48,555 bases of DNA from Pseudoalteromonas sp. NBT06-2 (GCF_002276045.1 NZ_NQMR01000045.1:1-48555); one strand, 5' to 3'; positions 35,547 to 44,017 are shown, counted from the stretch's first letter. Numbers and translations are program-made. The notes: a model not told the origin generated them from the letters alone.

Positions 35547-36794
35547 CTATACCGATACTCTGCGCTTGCCTGTTAACAACTGCTGCATTAACGCTTTTTT
35601 TTCTTTTTTTAAATCGGCAAGTTGCTTTTCTAACAATTCGATTTCTTTATCCGCATTTAATAAAATTTTTGCTATCTTTTTCTGCTCTTCAACAGTTGGG
35701 GGACAGAAAAATTTAGTTTGTTTTGCATTTGAAATTGTAAAGGTTCCGACTGTAGTGATCGTGGTCTGATTTAAAATTTGGTTTTGAATGTATGTACTTT
35801 CAAAGCAATAATTAAAGAAATTACTATCCACAGAACCATTAGACTTAAAGCACAAAACGTTACCATCTTTAAAATAAAATCTATCGTCCTTTTTTACTTG
35901 GTAAATAATACCCAGAGTACCGACACCACTTACTAAAAAGTCACCCTCCTTCGGTAAACCATATTTTTCTTCAAGCTGAGAAAATAACTTTTCACTGATA
36001 AAAATTTCACTTTTGAATGGCTCTCTCTTCGTCAAAGATACTAATTCACGAGTCCTTAAAAATGGTACGCCGCGATCACACCAATCAGCTTGAAGAACTC
36101 TTTTACTAGAGCCTACTTCAAATGCTTCGCTAATTAACATTGTATTCCACTCACCCTTAAACGGTTTACTTGAATCGTCCAGTAGCCGCTTTTTGCCTGT
36201 GAGCAGTTGTTGCATTAGGGATTTCTTCTGCTGTTTGCTGTTGTCGATTAAGCACTCGGTAGTGCTAATCGCTTTATCCCAAGTTGATAAGATTTTTGCG
36301 ATTTTTCGTTGCTCCCCTAGAGGAGGAACCAATAGGGGAAGTTTTTCTAAAGTTGCTTTATTTAATTTAAAACGCCCAGCACCTTGCCTCGAAAGGAAGT
36401 TGGTAATGTTACGATGCTTGAAAAAGATGTAAAACCACTCTGAATCACACTCTTTTGAGCTTTCTATAATATGTGCATGATTATTTACAGTACATTTGCC
36501 GCTTATAAATTGAGTTTGACGCATTGTCGAGTATTTAAGGAAGTGGTCACCATCTTCTCCAATCAATGCATATATACCATCTTGTTCATAATCAGAAATA
36601 TAATCCTGAATTTTAGTTGGCCCATAATAAGGGTAACTACCTTGCATAGTTGACCGAACTTCTTGGCTTATTGGTTTACGGAAATTATTCCTAATATTTA
36701 AAGCATTGCCTACCTTCTCTAACTTCCAATCATCAGGAATGAAAGTTACCTGAGCTTGAATTAATTCAAGTTTTGTATGTTGATTAGGCACCAT
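35547..36794 (-). CDS. hsdS: Type I restriction enzyme specificity subunit (HsdS)
   Basis: 415 aa with the usual two-fold repeat. Target-recognition domain 1 (about 20-155) is followed by the conserved helix with LGEQRKIAKIL and a MQQLLTGKKR end. Target-recognition domain 2 (about 215-360) is followed by VEEQKKIAKIL and again MQQLLTGKRR. The two domains define the two halves of a bipartite recognition sequence, which cannot be predicted here. Starts within the end of hsdM (11-nt overlap), as in many type I operons. Confidence 0.93.
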   Translation of the reverse strand: MVPNQHTKLELIQAQVTFIPDDWKLEKVGNALNIRNNFRKPISQEVRSTMQGSYPYYGPTKIQDYISDYEQDGIYALIGEDGDHFLKYSTMRQTQFISGKCTVNNHAHIIESSKECDSEWFYIFFKHRNITNFLSRQGAGRFKLNKATLEKLPLLVPPLGEQRKIAKILSTWDKAISTTECLIDNSKQQKKSLMQQLLTGKKRLLDDSSKPFKGEWNTMLISEAFEVGSSKRVLQADWCDRGVPFLRTRELVSLTKREPFKSEIFISEKLFSQLEEKYGLPKEGDFLVSGVGTLGIIYQVKKDDRFYFKDGNVLCFKSNGSVDSNFFNYCFESTYIQNQILNQTTITTVGTFTISNAKQTKFFCPPTVEEQKKIAKILLNADKEIELLEKQLADLKKEKKALMQQLLTGKRRVSV

Positions 36795-38301
36795 AACCTA
36801 ACTCCTTCAAGTAGCTTTCCATTTCTGCTTCAAGTGTTTTTAATTCTCTCTGTAGTTGCACTCGCTCAGTACGTACAGCGACTAAATCAATTTCAGCTTC
36901 TTCTTCAAAGGTATCTACGTAGCGAGGAATGTTTAGGTTAAAATCATTGTCTTTTATTTCATCAAAGCTTGCTAAGTAAGCATATTTATCAACATTTTCA
37001 CGAGTTTTATAAGTGTCGATAATTTTTTGAATGTTCTCATGGGTTAACTGGTTTTGATTTTTGCCAGACTTAAATTCTCGGCTGGCATCGATAAACATGA
37101 CATTCTTGTCTGCTTTATTTTTCTTAAAAATAAGAATGGCGGCGGGAATACCCGTACCGAAGAAGAGTTTTTCAGGTAGGCCAATAACGGCATCTAGTAA
37201 GTTTTCTTCAATGAGTTGTGTGCGTATTTTACCTTCAGATGACGCTCTAAATAATACACCATGCGGAACTACAACTCCCATACGGCCAGACTCTGGTTTT
37301 AGCGTTTCAATCATGTGACTGATAAACGCATAATCACCTTTAGTTTTTGGTGGCACGCCACGGCGAAAACGTCCAAACTCATCATTAGCTGCTCCTTCAT
37401 GTCCCCATTTATCAAGTGAGAACGGAGGGTTTGCTGTTACTATGTCAAAATGTAGTAAGCCAGTACCTTCTTTATCTAACAGCATTGGGTGGCGAATGGT
37501 ATCGCCCCATTCAATACGGTGATTGTCTTCACCGTGTAGGAACATGTTCATTTTGGCAAGTGCCCAAGTAGATCCAATCGCTTCTTGCCCAAATAAAGCA
37601 TACTTTTTAGAACCCGAGTTTTTGCGCACCATAGCGCCACACTTCATTAATAGTGAGCCAGAGCCACATGCAGGGTCACATATTTGGTCGCCTTCTGCTG
37701 GTTCTAAAATAGTGGCAAGCAAATCTGAAACTTCCGGTGGCGTATAAAATTCTCCTGCCGACTTACCACTGCCAGCGGCAAAGTGTTTGATTAGGTATTC
37801 GTAAGCATTACCAATAATGTCGAGCGAGCCAACACGACTAGGGCGTAAATTAAGAATGTCTTTACCAAAATCTTCTAAAATATGACGAAGAATATCGTTC
37901 TTTTGTTTTTCTTGGCCGAGCTTATCAGTGTTAAAGCTGATGTCTTGAAACACGTTTTTAAGTTTAGTGCCATTGGCTTCCTCAATAGCGTGAAGCGCTT
38001 GGTCGATGCGTTGGCCATTGCCAGCCTTATGGCGCTCTTCATATAAATCCCAAAAACTTGACCCTGCTGGTAATACAAAACGCTGTTTTGCCATCATTGC
38101 ACGTATCAGCTCAGGATTATCCCCGTATTGCTCAACAAGTTTGTCGTATTCGTCTTGGTAAACATCAGAGATATACTTTAAGAACAACATGGTAAGAATG
38201 AAGTCTTTATAGATAGACGGATCTACCGTGCCTCTAAAGGTATCGCAAGCTGCCCATACGGCCTTATTTATTTCATCCTGATTAATCTGTGTTGTTGTCA
38301 T
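36784..38301 (-). CDS. hsdM: Type I restriction enzyme methyltransferase subunit (HsdM)
   Basis: 505 aa N6-adenine methylase. The HsdM N-terminal helical domain (about 8-130) is followed by GEFYTPPEV at 183-191, motif I DPACGSGSLL from 209 for S-adenosylmethionine binding, and motif IV NPPF at 291-294 for catalysis. The C-terminal coiled-coil region contacts HsdS. All motifs are intact. First of the classical R-M genes in the operon; a half-size specificity-like gene lies 52 bp upstream. Confidence 0.95.
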   Translation of the reverse strand: MTTTQINQDEINKAVWAACDTFRGTVDPSIYKDFILTMLFLKYISDVYQDEYDKLVEQYGDNPELIRAMMAKQRFVLPAGSSFWDLYEERHKAGNGQRIDQALHAIEEANGTKLKNVFQDISFNTDKLGQEKQKNDILRHILEDFGKDILNLRPSRVGSLDIIGNAYEYLIKHFAAGSGKSAGEFYTPPEVSDLLATILEPAEGDQICDPACGSGSLLMKCGAMVRKNSGSKKYALFGQEAIGSTWALAKMNMFLHGEDNHRIEWGDTIRHPMLLDKEGTGLLHFDIVTANPPFSLDKWGHEGAANDEFGRFRRGVPPKTKGDYAFISHMIETLKPESGRMGVVVPHGVLFRASSEGKIRTQLIEENLLDAVIGLPEKLFFGTGIPAAILIFKKNKADKNVMFIDASREFKSGKNQNQLTHENIQKIIDTYKTRENVDKYAYLASFDEIKDNDFNLNIPRYVDTFEEEAEIDLVAVRTERVQLQRELKTLEAEMESYLKELGYGA

Positions 38302-38353
38302 ATCTTAATTTCCTTAAACTTAAATTCTGTATTAAACCTTTATTAGCCAATGC

Positions 38354-38923
38354 TTAACCAAGTAATGCTTGTGCGATGCCTTGCATCTGGCTGGCTCTGT
38401 TGTCGATTAAAGCATTGAACAAACGCTTTTCTTGTTTAACTTTGTTATCAAACCCTACAATTGCCATTTGCTTTTCGATGCTTGGAATGACTAACGGTAT
38501 CGCTTCTAAAACGGCTCTTCTAATACTCACTTGCGCACTGCCTTCGGCAGAGTTTGCAAAGTAACGTTGAGCATTTTTTTGGTTTAGTTGCCAAGCAACA
38601 AACTCAGGTAAAACGGTTTTATCTGTAATTTGAATTAAAAAATAATGCGGAGCACAAACTGTCGGTTGATTAATATCATCAACATATGCAGCAACGTTGC
38701 GACCACCACGAGCTGCAAAAAGTACATCACCTTTTTGAAGCCATTCAGGGCTTTTACGCCCAGTTATTTCTGTACGAATGATTTGCTGCCAATGAATATA
38801 CCCATCGTTATCAATATCCCTGATCTGTACCACATAGGCGTTACCATCCTTGTATTCAGGTATTTTTCCCCTAAACGGGTGGCCTGCTTTTACAATCGCA
38901 ATATCAGCTAATGTTTTATTCAT
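38354..38923 (-). CDS. Half-size HsdS-like specificity protein with one target-recognition domain
   Basis: 189 aa. The N-terminal segment LADIAIVKAGHPFRGKIPEY, the internal LQKGDVLFAARGGRN and the C-terminal IPSIEKQMAIVGFDNKVKQE match one target-recognition domain plus its conserved helix in type I HsdS proteins. The second repeat is absent. Such half subunits can act as dimers or exchange with full HsdS. Here it precedes hsdM while a complete hsdS follows hsdM, so the complex may have alternative specificity, or this protein may serve the cassette. No frameshift is seen, so it is not an obvious decay product. Confidence 0.8.
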   Translation of the reverse strand: MNKTLADIAIVKAGHPFRGKIPEYKDGNAYVVQIRDIDNDGYIHWQQIIRTEITGRKSPEWLQKGDVLFAARGGRNVAAYVDDINQPTVCAPHYFLIQITDKTVLPEFVAWQLNQKNAQRYFANSAEGSAQVSIRRAVLEAIPLVIPSIEKQMAIVGFDNKVKQEKRLFNALIDNRASQMQGIAQALLG

Positions 38924-39107
38924 TTGCCATACTCAATTATTTGCACCATACCAATGATGCATAAATAATGATTCGCGATGATTATTTAGTCAAGCTTTAT
39001 TTTGCATCTTTTAAATGGTGCACAATGAATATAAGGCAGAAAATGTTGGTTAGTTATCTAGATATGGATACAATCCACGAGATTGGAGTGTGTATTAATA
39101 TATATGC

Positions 39108-40361
39108 TTATTTGGCAGAAAAGGCCTTTATTACCTCATATTCCAGTTGCTTTCTGATAGTAGCTACTCTGGTATATGAAGGCTTATTTTTAGCTCTTCT
39201 ATTCATGGCTTCGTGATTGAACACTTCATTATTTTTTGACTCCCCAATTGTGCGATTAACCCATGAAGGTATATCTACATCAGGAATCATATAAAACTTA
39301 TTTGACCATTCCTTGCCAGGGAAAATAGCACCTTTGGATTTAAACAACTCACCGACTTCGATAATTCTGCGATCAAAAGAAGCGTAATATGCAATAGTTG
39401 GGACACCATGTTTAATAATGGTACTGAACTCTTCTGTAAACCTTAAAAGCAATAAGTCCCATGCAATACCATTTATATTTTTTGGCATTTCATGTAGGTT
39501 TTGTCCTCCATTTACTGGGTCAAATAAGGAAATATTTTCACCTAAAAGCCATTCACCACATATGTATAGCTCACGCATCATGATTACTGATAGAGTTTCG
39601 TCCATAAACTCCACGAGTTTTAAAACTTTATCTTCTTTTGACAAAGAGCTTTTCTTCAATAGTACGGACTTAAGTACAATAGCTGCTATGTGAGTTTGCA
39701 GTTGTTCTTTTTTATCGAACGCCTCTACAGTAACTTTATTTTCAAAAGATTCTAAATGATCAAATACTTTGTTCTTCAGGGTATTACCATCAAAAGGAAG
39801 TTTTACCTCTCTCGTTTTCAAAAAGTGCTCACGATCCATATTTGCTAGTTTATGCAACGCAAATAACTGATTGGTAATTTCTTTATTTTTGCCTATGAGA
39901 TAGTTGGCATAATTTTCAAAGTTGTAGAAAGCAAAGTTAAACGTAATATCAGACTTGAATATGAAATCTATTAATTGTTCAAAGCTCTGCCCTAAATGAC
40001 CTGTTATAAATTTTTCCCTATCATTAAAATAAGATAGTGCGTACTTACCTATTTGCGTGTCTAATAGCAATTCCGAATTGATAGGAAACCTTTGCTGATT
40101 TGTCATATCACTAAAAATTTTTTCATTAAGCAAATAGATTTGTGATTTTGAGAAGATGCTCCTTACAAAGAATTTTTCTCCATCATATGCCCCGACTCCT
40201 GACTGAATTGGCATCTCGTTACCAGCATCATCAAAACCATATAAAATAGTGATGCCTTTTATAGTGCGATTATCAAGCATCCATTTCCCAACAAGATCAT
40301 TAACGTTTTCTATGTGGTTATATCGATCCATTAAAATGGCTACATCCTGACTTGAAATCAT
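39108..40361 (-). CDS. Unknown 417-aa protein upstream of the R-M genes
   Basis: No family recognised. A mixed N-terminal region (1-110) contains DDAGNEMPIQSGVG and GEKFFVRSIF segments. A helical middle follows, and the basic C-terminus is rich in Arg and Lys (NRRAKNKPSYTRVATIRKQL). No signal peptide or membrane helix. It lies 60 bp after the XRE regulator and 184 bp before the half-size specificity gene, all on the same strand, so it probably belongs to the same regulated defence unit. Confidence 0.65.
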   Translation of the reverse strand: MISSQDVAILMDRYNHIENVNDLVGKWMLDNRTIKGITILYGFDDAGNEMPIQSGVGAYDGEKFFVRSIFSKSQIYLLNEKIFSDMTNQQRFPINSELLLDTQIGKYALSYFNDREKFITGHLGQSFEQLIDFIFKSDITFNFAFYNFENYANYLIGKNKEITNQLFALHKLANMDREHFLKTREVKLPFDGNTLKNKVFDHLESFENKVTVEAFDKKEQLQTHIAAIVLKSVLLKKSSLSKEDKVLKLVEFMDETLSVIMMRELYICGEWLLGENISLFDPVNGGQNLHEMPKNINGIAWDLLLLRFTEEFSTIIKHGVPTIAYYASFDRRIIEVGELFKSKGAIFPGKEWSNKFYMIPDVDIPSWVNRTIGESKNNEVFNHEAMNRRAKNKPSYTRVATIRKQLEYEVIKAFSAK

Positions 40362-40421
40362 ATAGTTATTCTTTTGATATTAGTGTAATTGATGAAGTGG
40401 CGAAATGTAGGTGTGAGTAGG

Positions 40422-40670
40422 CTATTTTTCATGCCTATCAAATTGTGTTTCTACCTCAGATGGCTCTGGGAATATTTCACTAATACCACATTGAAGGAAA
40501 TGAATAACTTCGTATATCCTTTCGCATGAAACAGGTACATTACCTCTTTCAATTCGACTGAGGTAACTTGCCTCTATTCCTATTTTACTTGCTAACTCAG
40601 CCTGAGCTATAGAGCGCTTCGTACGGGCAAGTTTTATATTCATGCCTATCAACTTTTGTACCGGCTGCAT
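40422..40670 (-). CDS. XRE-family regulator, probable controller protein of the R-M operon
   Basis: 82 aa. A single helix-turn-helix domain covers about 8-65, with AQAELASKIGIEASYLSRIERG as helices 2 and 3. Size and position at the head of the R-M operon are typical of controller (C) proteins that delay restriction until methylation is in place. A dyad TATTC-N11-GAATA (40676-40696) just upstream of its start is a candidate binding site. Divergent from the helicase operon, so it may regulate both. Confidence 0.85.
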   Translation of the reverse strand: MQPVQKLIGMNIKLARTKRSIAQAELASKIGIEASYLSRIERGNVPVSCERIYEVIHFLQCGISEIFPEPSEVETQFDRHEK

Positions 40671-40675
40671 TAAGG

Positions 40676-40696
40676 TATTCCACTAGTAAAAGAATA
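40676..40696. promoter_or_regulatory. Candidate operator between divergent operons
   Basis: TATTC and GAATA arms separated by 11 bp, with a central ACTAGT palindrome near one arm, start 5 bp upstream of the XRE gene. Position fits autoregulation and control of the divergent operon. Confidence 0.35.
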
Positions 40697-40809
40697 AATC
40701 TTCCCATATTGCAGTGGCTCAACCCATGACATATAATGAAACTAATTTACATATATATCAATTAAAGAACTTTTTTGTCAAAAAGTTGACTTTTATAGCA
40801 ATAATAATA

Positions 40810-41313
40810 ATGAAATTAGATCCTTTAGTCTGTCAAATTATCACGATGCCCAACATTGATCACTTCACCGTAGTAGAAGTGAGAACTGCTTACTTAATGC
40901 TTTCTAACAACATTAACCTAAATAAGGTGACTGTAAGGAAGTTTGTATATGCCGAATTAAACAAATTGGTTAAGCGAGGTTGGCTGAGCAAAACAACATC
41001 TGATGTTAAAGGGATCTCTCGTTTTAAGAAAACGAAGCTATTTGATTGTGACACATTAAAAGAAAATGTAACCAAAGAGACTCCCTCTGAAACACCTGAC
41101 TCCAGTCTAAAAAAACAACTTAAACGTTCACTCAATGAATCGAATATTGAGTTACTTAAAGGGCTAGGTGCATTGGAGACTTACATGAATTTATGGCAGC
41201 AATACCCGAACAAAAGCCACGAGCTTAAAAATAAGTACAAAGCTGTGCAAGAAAATAATCATATCTTAGAAGGTAAGATTAGAGCGCTTAAAGATATTTT
41301 GAGTACAAGTTAA
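40810..41313 (+). CDS. Winged-helix-like protein before the helicase, unknown function
   Basis: 167 aa from ATG 40810; the open frame extends to GTG 40714, but none of the possible starts has a clear ribosome site. Residues corresponding to VEVRTAYLMLSNNINLNK...FVYAELNKLVKRGWLSK look like a winged helix-turn-helix domain. The C-terminus has a coiled-coil-like helix (YKAVQENNHILEGKIRALKD). The stop is 15 bp before the helicase start, so they form one operon. A DNA-recognition partner of the helicase is a reasonable guess, not shown by sequence. Confidence 0.55.
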   Translation: MKLDPLVCQIITMPNIDHFTVVEVRTAYLMLSNNINLNKVTVRKFVYAELNKLVKRGWLSKTTSDVKGISRFKKTKLFDCDTLKENVTKETPSETPDSSLKKQLKRSLNESNIELLKGLGALETYMNLWQQYPNKSHELKNKYKAVQENNHILEGKIRALKDILSTS

Positions 41314-41328
41314 CAAGGACTGAAATAG

Positions 41329-42810
41329 GTGAAATTAAGAAATTGGCAGTCTGAATGTGTGAATTCAGCAATTGAAAAATATAAGAGTTTTAAAAAACAC
41401 TTTTTAGGCTTAGCGACTCCAGGAGCTGGAAAAACTTACATGGCATCGGTGCTTGCCAAGAAAATGTATGAGCAAGACCTAATTGATTTAGTAATTTGCT
41501 TTGCGCCTTCATCAGTGGTTTCTTCTGATTTTAGTGATGCATTGGTTGAGCAATTTGGTACACACTTTGACGGTACAATTGGTGCTTTGGGTGACTCATT
41601 TACTTATCAAAAGTTAAATTCAATACCTGAGCAGACTTGGCGTTTGTTAGATCAATATCGCGTGTTTGTGATCTTTGATGAGATCCATCATTGCGCAGGT
41701 TCTAGTGAGCATGATGCCAACGCATGGGGCACGCCAATTATTAATAAAATCAGGGACAAAGCGGAGTACACAATTGCATTAACAGGAACGCCTTGGCGTT
41801 CTGACTCTTTACCAATAGCACTGTCAGAGTATTGCGAGCAATCTGGAAAAGTGCTCTGCGATTACATTTATGGGTTAAAAGAAGCGGTACGAGATAACGT
41901 TTGTCGAATACCCCAAATAATTGCAGTTGATAACGATAAGATCACCATTACTGGTAATCAAGAGCATCAAAACTTTCAAAGCTTTTCAGAGTTGCTTTCT
42001 CAAAATATCATTCCATACACTCAATTAGTTAAAAACGAACTTGTTGTAGAGCAGCTTTTGCTGAGAGCCATCAATAAACTAGATGAGATTAGGGGTATTA
42101 ATCATAATGCCGGAGGATTAGTTGTCGCATCATCGATTGAACACGCCTGTTCAATCAAAAATATAATGAAATGCTTGCTTAACACTGATGCCATTATTGT
42201 CACCAGTAACGAAAAGAAACCTAGCGCTATCATCAAACAATTTAGGAAAAGTAAGGATAAATGGCTTATTAGCGTTGGCATGGTAAGCGAAGGCACAAAT
42301 ATCCCAAGGCTTCAGGTTTGTTGCAACCTCTCTAATGTGAAGACCGAAATGTATTTTCGTCAAATATTAGGGCGAATATTAAGGAAAACTCAGTCAAAGA
42401 ATCAAGATGCATTCATGTTTATACCCGCTGAACCAAACTTACTGGACTATGCCTTTCGTGTGGCTCAGGACATACCAGATGGTTTAAGCAAGGTTATCCT
42501 TACTACTATGAACGAAGAACTAAATGCTGATATTTCAGAAGCCGAAACCGTTGAAAAAAGTGAGCTAGATGAGCTATGTGTAGAAGTCCCTGAATGTATC
42601 AATTTAAAGGTTTCCGATCAATGTAACCAAAGGCTTGAGGAAGACAGACGAACTGCAAATGAAGCAGCTCTTAATACAAAAATTCATGACATGGCAATAG
42701 AGGGAATATTTAGTCATGAGCAATTAGAAATTGCTGACTTAGGTATGTACCAAATATCTGATACTTCAATGCAGAAATTGAGTGATCTTAATAATGCCTC
42801 GCCTCACTAA
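41329..42810 (+). CDS. DEAD/DEAH-type SF2 helicase
   Basis: 493 aa starting at GTG behind AAGGA. Motifs in order: Q-like region RNWQSEC at 4-10, Walker A ATPGAGKT at 29-36, DEIH at 117-120, LTGTPWR at 151-157, a motif V-like SVGMVSEGTNIPRL and motif VI RQILGRILRKT. The closest style is the restriction-type/UvrB-like SF2 group. No nuclease domain is fused; the C-terminal 100 residues are acidic and helical. It is the central gene of a four-gene plus-strand operon at the right end of the island and probably translocates on DNA in a defence complex. Confidence 0.85.
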   Translation: MKLRNWQSECVNSAIEKYKSFKKHFLGLATPGAGKTYMASVLAKKMYEQDLIDLVICFAPSSVVSSDFSDALVEQFGTHFDGTIGALGDSFTYQKLNSIPEQTWRLLDQYRVFVIFDEIHHCAGSSEHDANAWGTPIINKIRDKAEYTIALTGTPWRSDSLPIALSEYCEQSGKVLCDYIYGLKEAVRDNVCRIPQIIAVDNDKITITGNQEHQNFQSFSELLSQNIIPYTQLVKNELVVEQLLLRAINKLDEIRGINHNAGGLVVASSIEHACSIKNIMKCLLNTDAIIVTSNEKKPSAIIKQFRKSKDKWLISVGMVSEGTNIPRLQVCCNLSNVKTEMYFRQILGRILRKTQSKNQDAFMFIPAEPNLLDYAFRVAQDIPDGLSKVILTTMNEELNADISEAETVEKSELDELCVEVPECINLKVSDQCNQRLEEDRRTANEAALNTKIHDMAIEGIFSHEQLEIADLGMYQISDTSMQKLSDLNNASPH

Positions 42811-42827
42811 ATTCAGGGTATTCGTGA

Positions 42828-43172
42828 ATGAAAAATAAACTAACTTTAAACATAGTAGTTATAAATAATCAGTACTATGTAGCAATACCAAAAACTATTG
42901 AAGATAAACTTGAACTATCATCTGGTGATCAAATTGAGTTTAGTTGCGATCCTCACATTAAAATATGGAAAAGCAAAAGCATAAATGTTCCAACTGACGT
43001 TTTCGATAAGTTAATGGGCTTGTTCAAAACTGAAGATTATGTTTTTCAATGGCTTAATAAAAAACAAAGCTACCTACAAGGTAATGCACCTATTTCAATG
43101 CTTAGTGACCCTGGTGGTAAAGAAGCAGTTTTAGGATTAATAGAGCGATTGGAGCAAGGTGACTTTTCTTAG
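42828..43172 (+). CDS. AbrB-like plus ParS/MbcA-like (DUF2384-type) antitoxin-like protein
   Basis: 114 aa. The first 48 residues resemble an AbrB/SpoVT swapped-hairpin DNA-binding domain (YYVAIPKTIEDKLELSSGDQ). The C-terminal half, VFQWLNKKQSYLQGNAPISM followed by DPGGKEAVLGLIERLEQGDF, resembles the toxin-binding domain of MbcA/ParS/Xre antitoxins. The usual RES-domain toxin partner is not next to it. It follows the helicase gene by 17 bp and precedes the phosphatase-like gene by 6 bp. It may regulate the operon or neutralise the next protein. Confidence 0.65.
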   Translation: MKNKLTLNIVVINNQYYVAIPKTIEDKLELSSGDQIEFSCDPHIKIWKSKSINVPTDVFDKLMGLFKTEDYVFQWLNKKQSYLQGNAPISMLSDPGGKEAVLGLIERLEQGDFS

Positions 43173-43178
43173 TTTGCT

Positions 43179-43523
43179 ATGAATATTTTATTTTTATGTA
43201 CCGCCAATAAGCAAAGAAGTCGAACAGCTGAAGAGCTATTTAGTGCTTTAGATAAAGCCAATACTTACCAATCAGCCGGCTTAAGTGCTAAATATGTCGC
43301 TAAGGCTAATACTACGCTTTGCACTGAAGAGATGTTAGCTTGGGCAGACAAGATTTATGTCTTTGAAAATGCACATATTGAACGTATTAAAAAATACACT
43401 GGTGATGCTTTTCTTTCTAAAATTTTAAATCTACAAATAAAAGATGAATATCAGTATTTTCAACGTGAGCTTATTTTGTTGATATTGGAAAGGTGTAGCT
43501 TTTTACAGAATGAATGTTTGTAA
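43179..43523 (+). CDS. Low-molecular-weight protein tyrosine phosphatase-like protein (COG4551-like)
   Basis: 114 aa. The N-terminus NILFLCTANKQRSRTAEELF carries the phosphatase loop Cys7-x5-Arg13-Ser14. The rest, with WADKIYVFENAHIERIKKY and a late KDEYQYF, matches the small predicted tyrosine phosphatase group of bacterial genomes. The general-acid aspartate is probably in KDEY. Last gene of the helicase operon and of the island. In this position it could be a signalling effector or a toxin-like partner of the preceding antitoxin-like protein; that is inference. Confidence 0.75.
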   Translation: MNILFLCTANKQRSRTAEELFSALDKANTYQSAGLSAKYVAKANTTLCTEEMLAWADKIYVFENAHIERIKKYTGDAFLSKILNLQIKDEYQYFQRELILLILERCSFLQNECL

Positions 43524-43658
43524 AGTTTTAACTGACTTTTTTATAACTTTAAAATATTATAATTATTCACTACATTAGTTTTGAAATTACTTTTACACAT
43601 AAATATAGAGATCAATATGTTTGCTAATAAAGCTGAATTAAATAACAAGGTAAGTAAA

Positions 43659-43937
43659 TTAAGACACCAACTGATTGACTAGTTTATTGTTGTTTTGAGG
43701 GTATCTGGGAAATTGAGCTTTAATTACTACCATACCTTCTGATGTAATTCGGTTATCAGTCAGTTTAAGTAATCGTTCCTTGTATACATTAGGTAAGGTA
43801 GATCGCTTGATGTCAAACCTTAAATGGATTGCAGTCGCAACTTTATTAACGCGTTGTCCACCATTGCCTTGAGCACGTATCGCATTTAATTCAATCTCCC
43901 ACTCTGACAATATTACAGTATTAGAAATTTCTAGCAT
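43659..43937 (-). pseudogene. arfB: 5' part of the chromosomal arfB gene with an island-derived tail
   Basis: Codons 1-75 (43937-43713) encode the catalytic domain of ArfB including GGQ, with a good AGGA ribosome site. After CAA at 43713 the frame enters the island and adds 17 foreign residues before a TAA at 43659. The basic C-terminal tail needed for ribosome binding is lost. The original promoter is presumably intact, so a truncated protein could still be made. Together with 16612-16806 it restores the 137-codon gene. Confidence 0.9.
43704..43721. repeat. Right attachment site (attR) of the island
   Basis: TCTGGGAAA (43704-43712) is the right terminal inverted repeat, and ATTGAGCTTT (43712-43721) the second copy of the direct repeat. 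The likely crossover core is TTGAGC at 43713-43718. A subterminal TGATTGACT at 43672-43680 is the inverted partner of AGTCAATCA at 16827-16835. Confidence 0.8.
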
Positions 43938-44017
43938 TTTATTCCTAAGTCAATACATTTGAGATTAGATATAGTCACTTCATTCAGAAGTATATTATAA
44001 GCTATTTAAGAGTATTA

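Larger units (their letters stand above)
16801..43718. mobile_element. 26.9-kb genomic island inserted in arfB
   Basis: The ends are defined by the two halves of arfB. At the left junction the sequence reads ATTGCGCTTTCCCAGA, at the right TCTGGGAAATTGAGCTTT. Thus the 10-bp ATTG(C/A)GCTTT is a direct repeat with one difference, and the element proper begins TTTCCCAGA and ends with its exact complement. A 6-bp core TTG(C/A)GC next to inverted arms is the arrangement expected for tyrosine-recombinase insertion. A second inverted pair, AGTCAATCA at 16827-16835 and TGATTGACT at 43672-43680, lies just inside. Content from left to right is the recombinase operon, a replacement arfB, a type I R-M operon with extra cassettes, and a helicase operon. 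No conjugation genes are visible, so it is probably an integrative element moved by other means. Confidence 0.9.

Noticed and set aside
40422..43523. Classical toxin-antitoxin pair with a RES toxin
   Set aside because: No RES-domain gene adjoins the ParS-like protein; the neighbours are a helicase and a phosphatase-like protein.
16801..43718. tRNA or tmRNA as the attachment site of the island
   Set aside because: The junction falls in arfB coding sequence; no tRNA-like cloverleaf was seen at either end.
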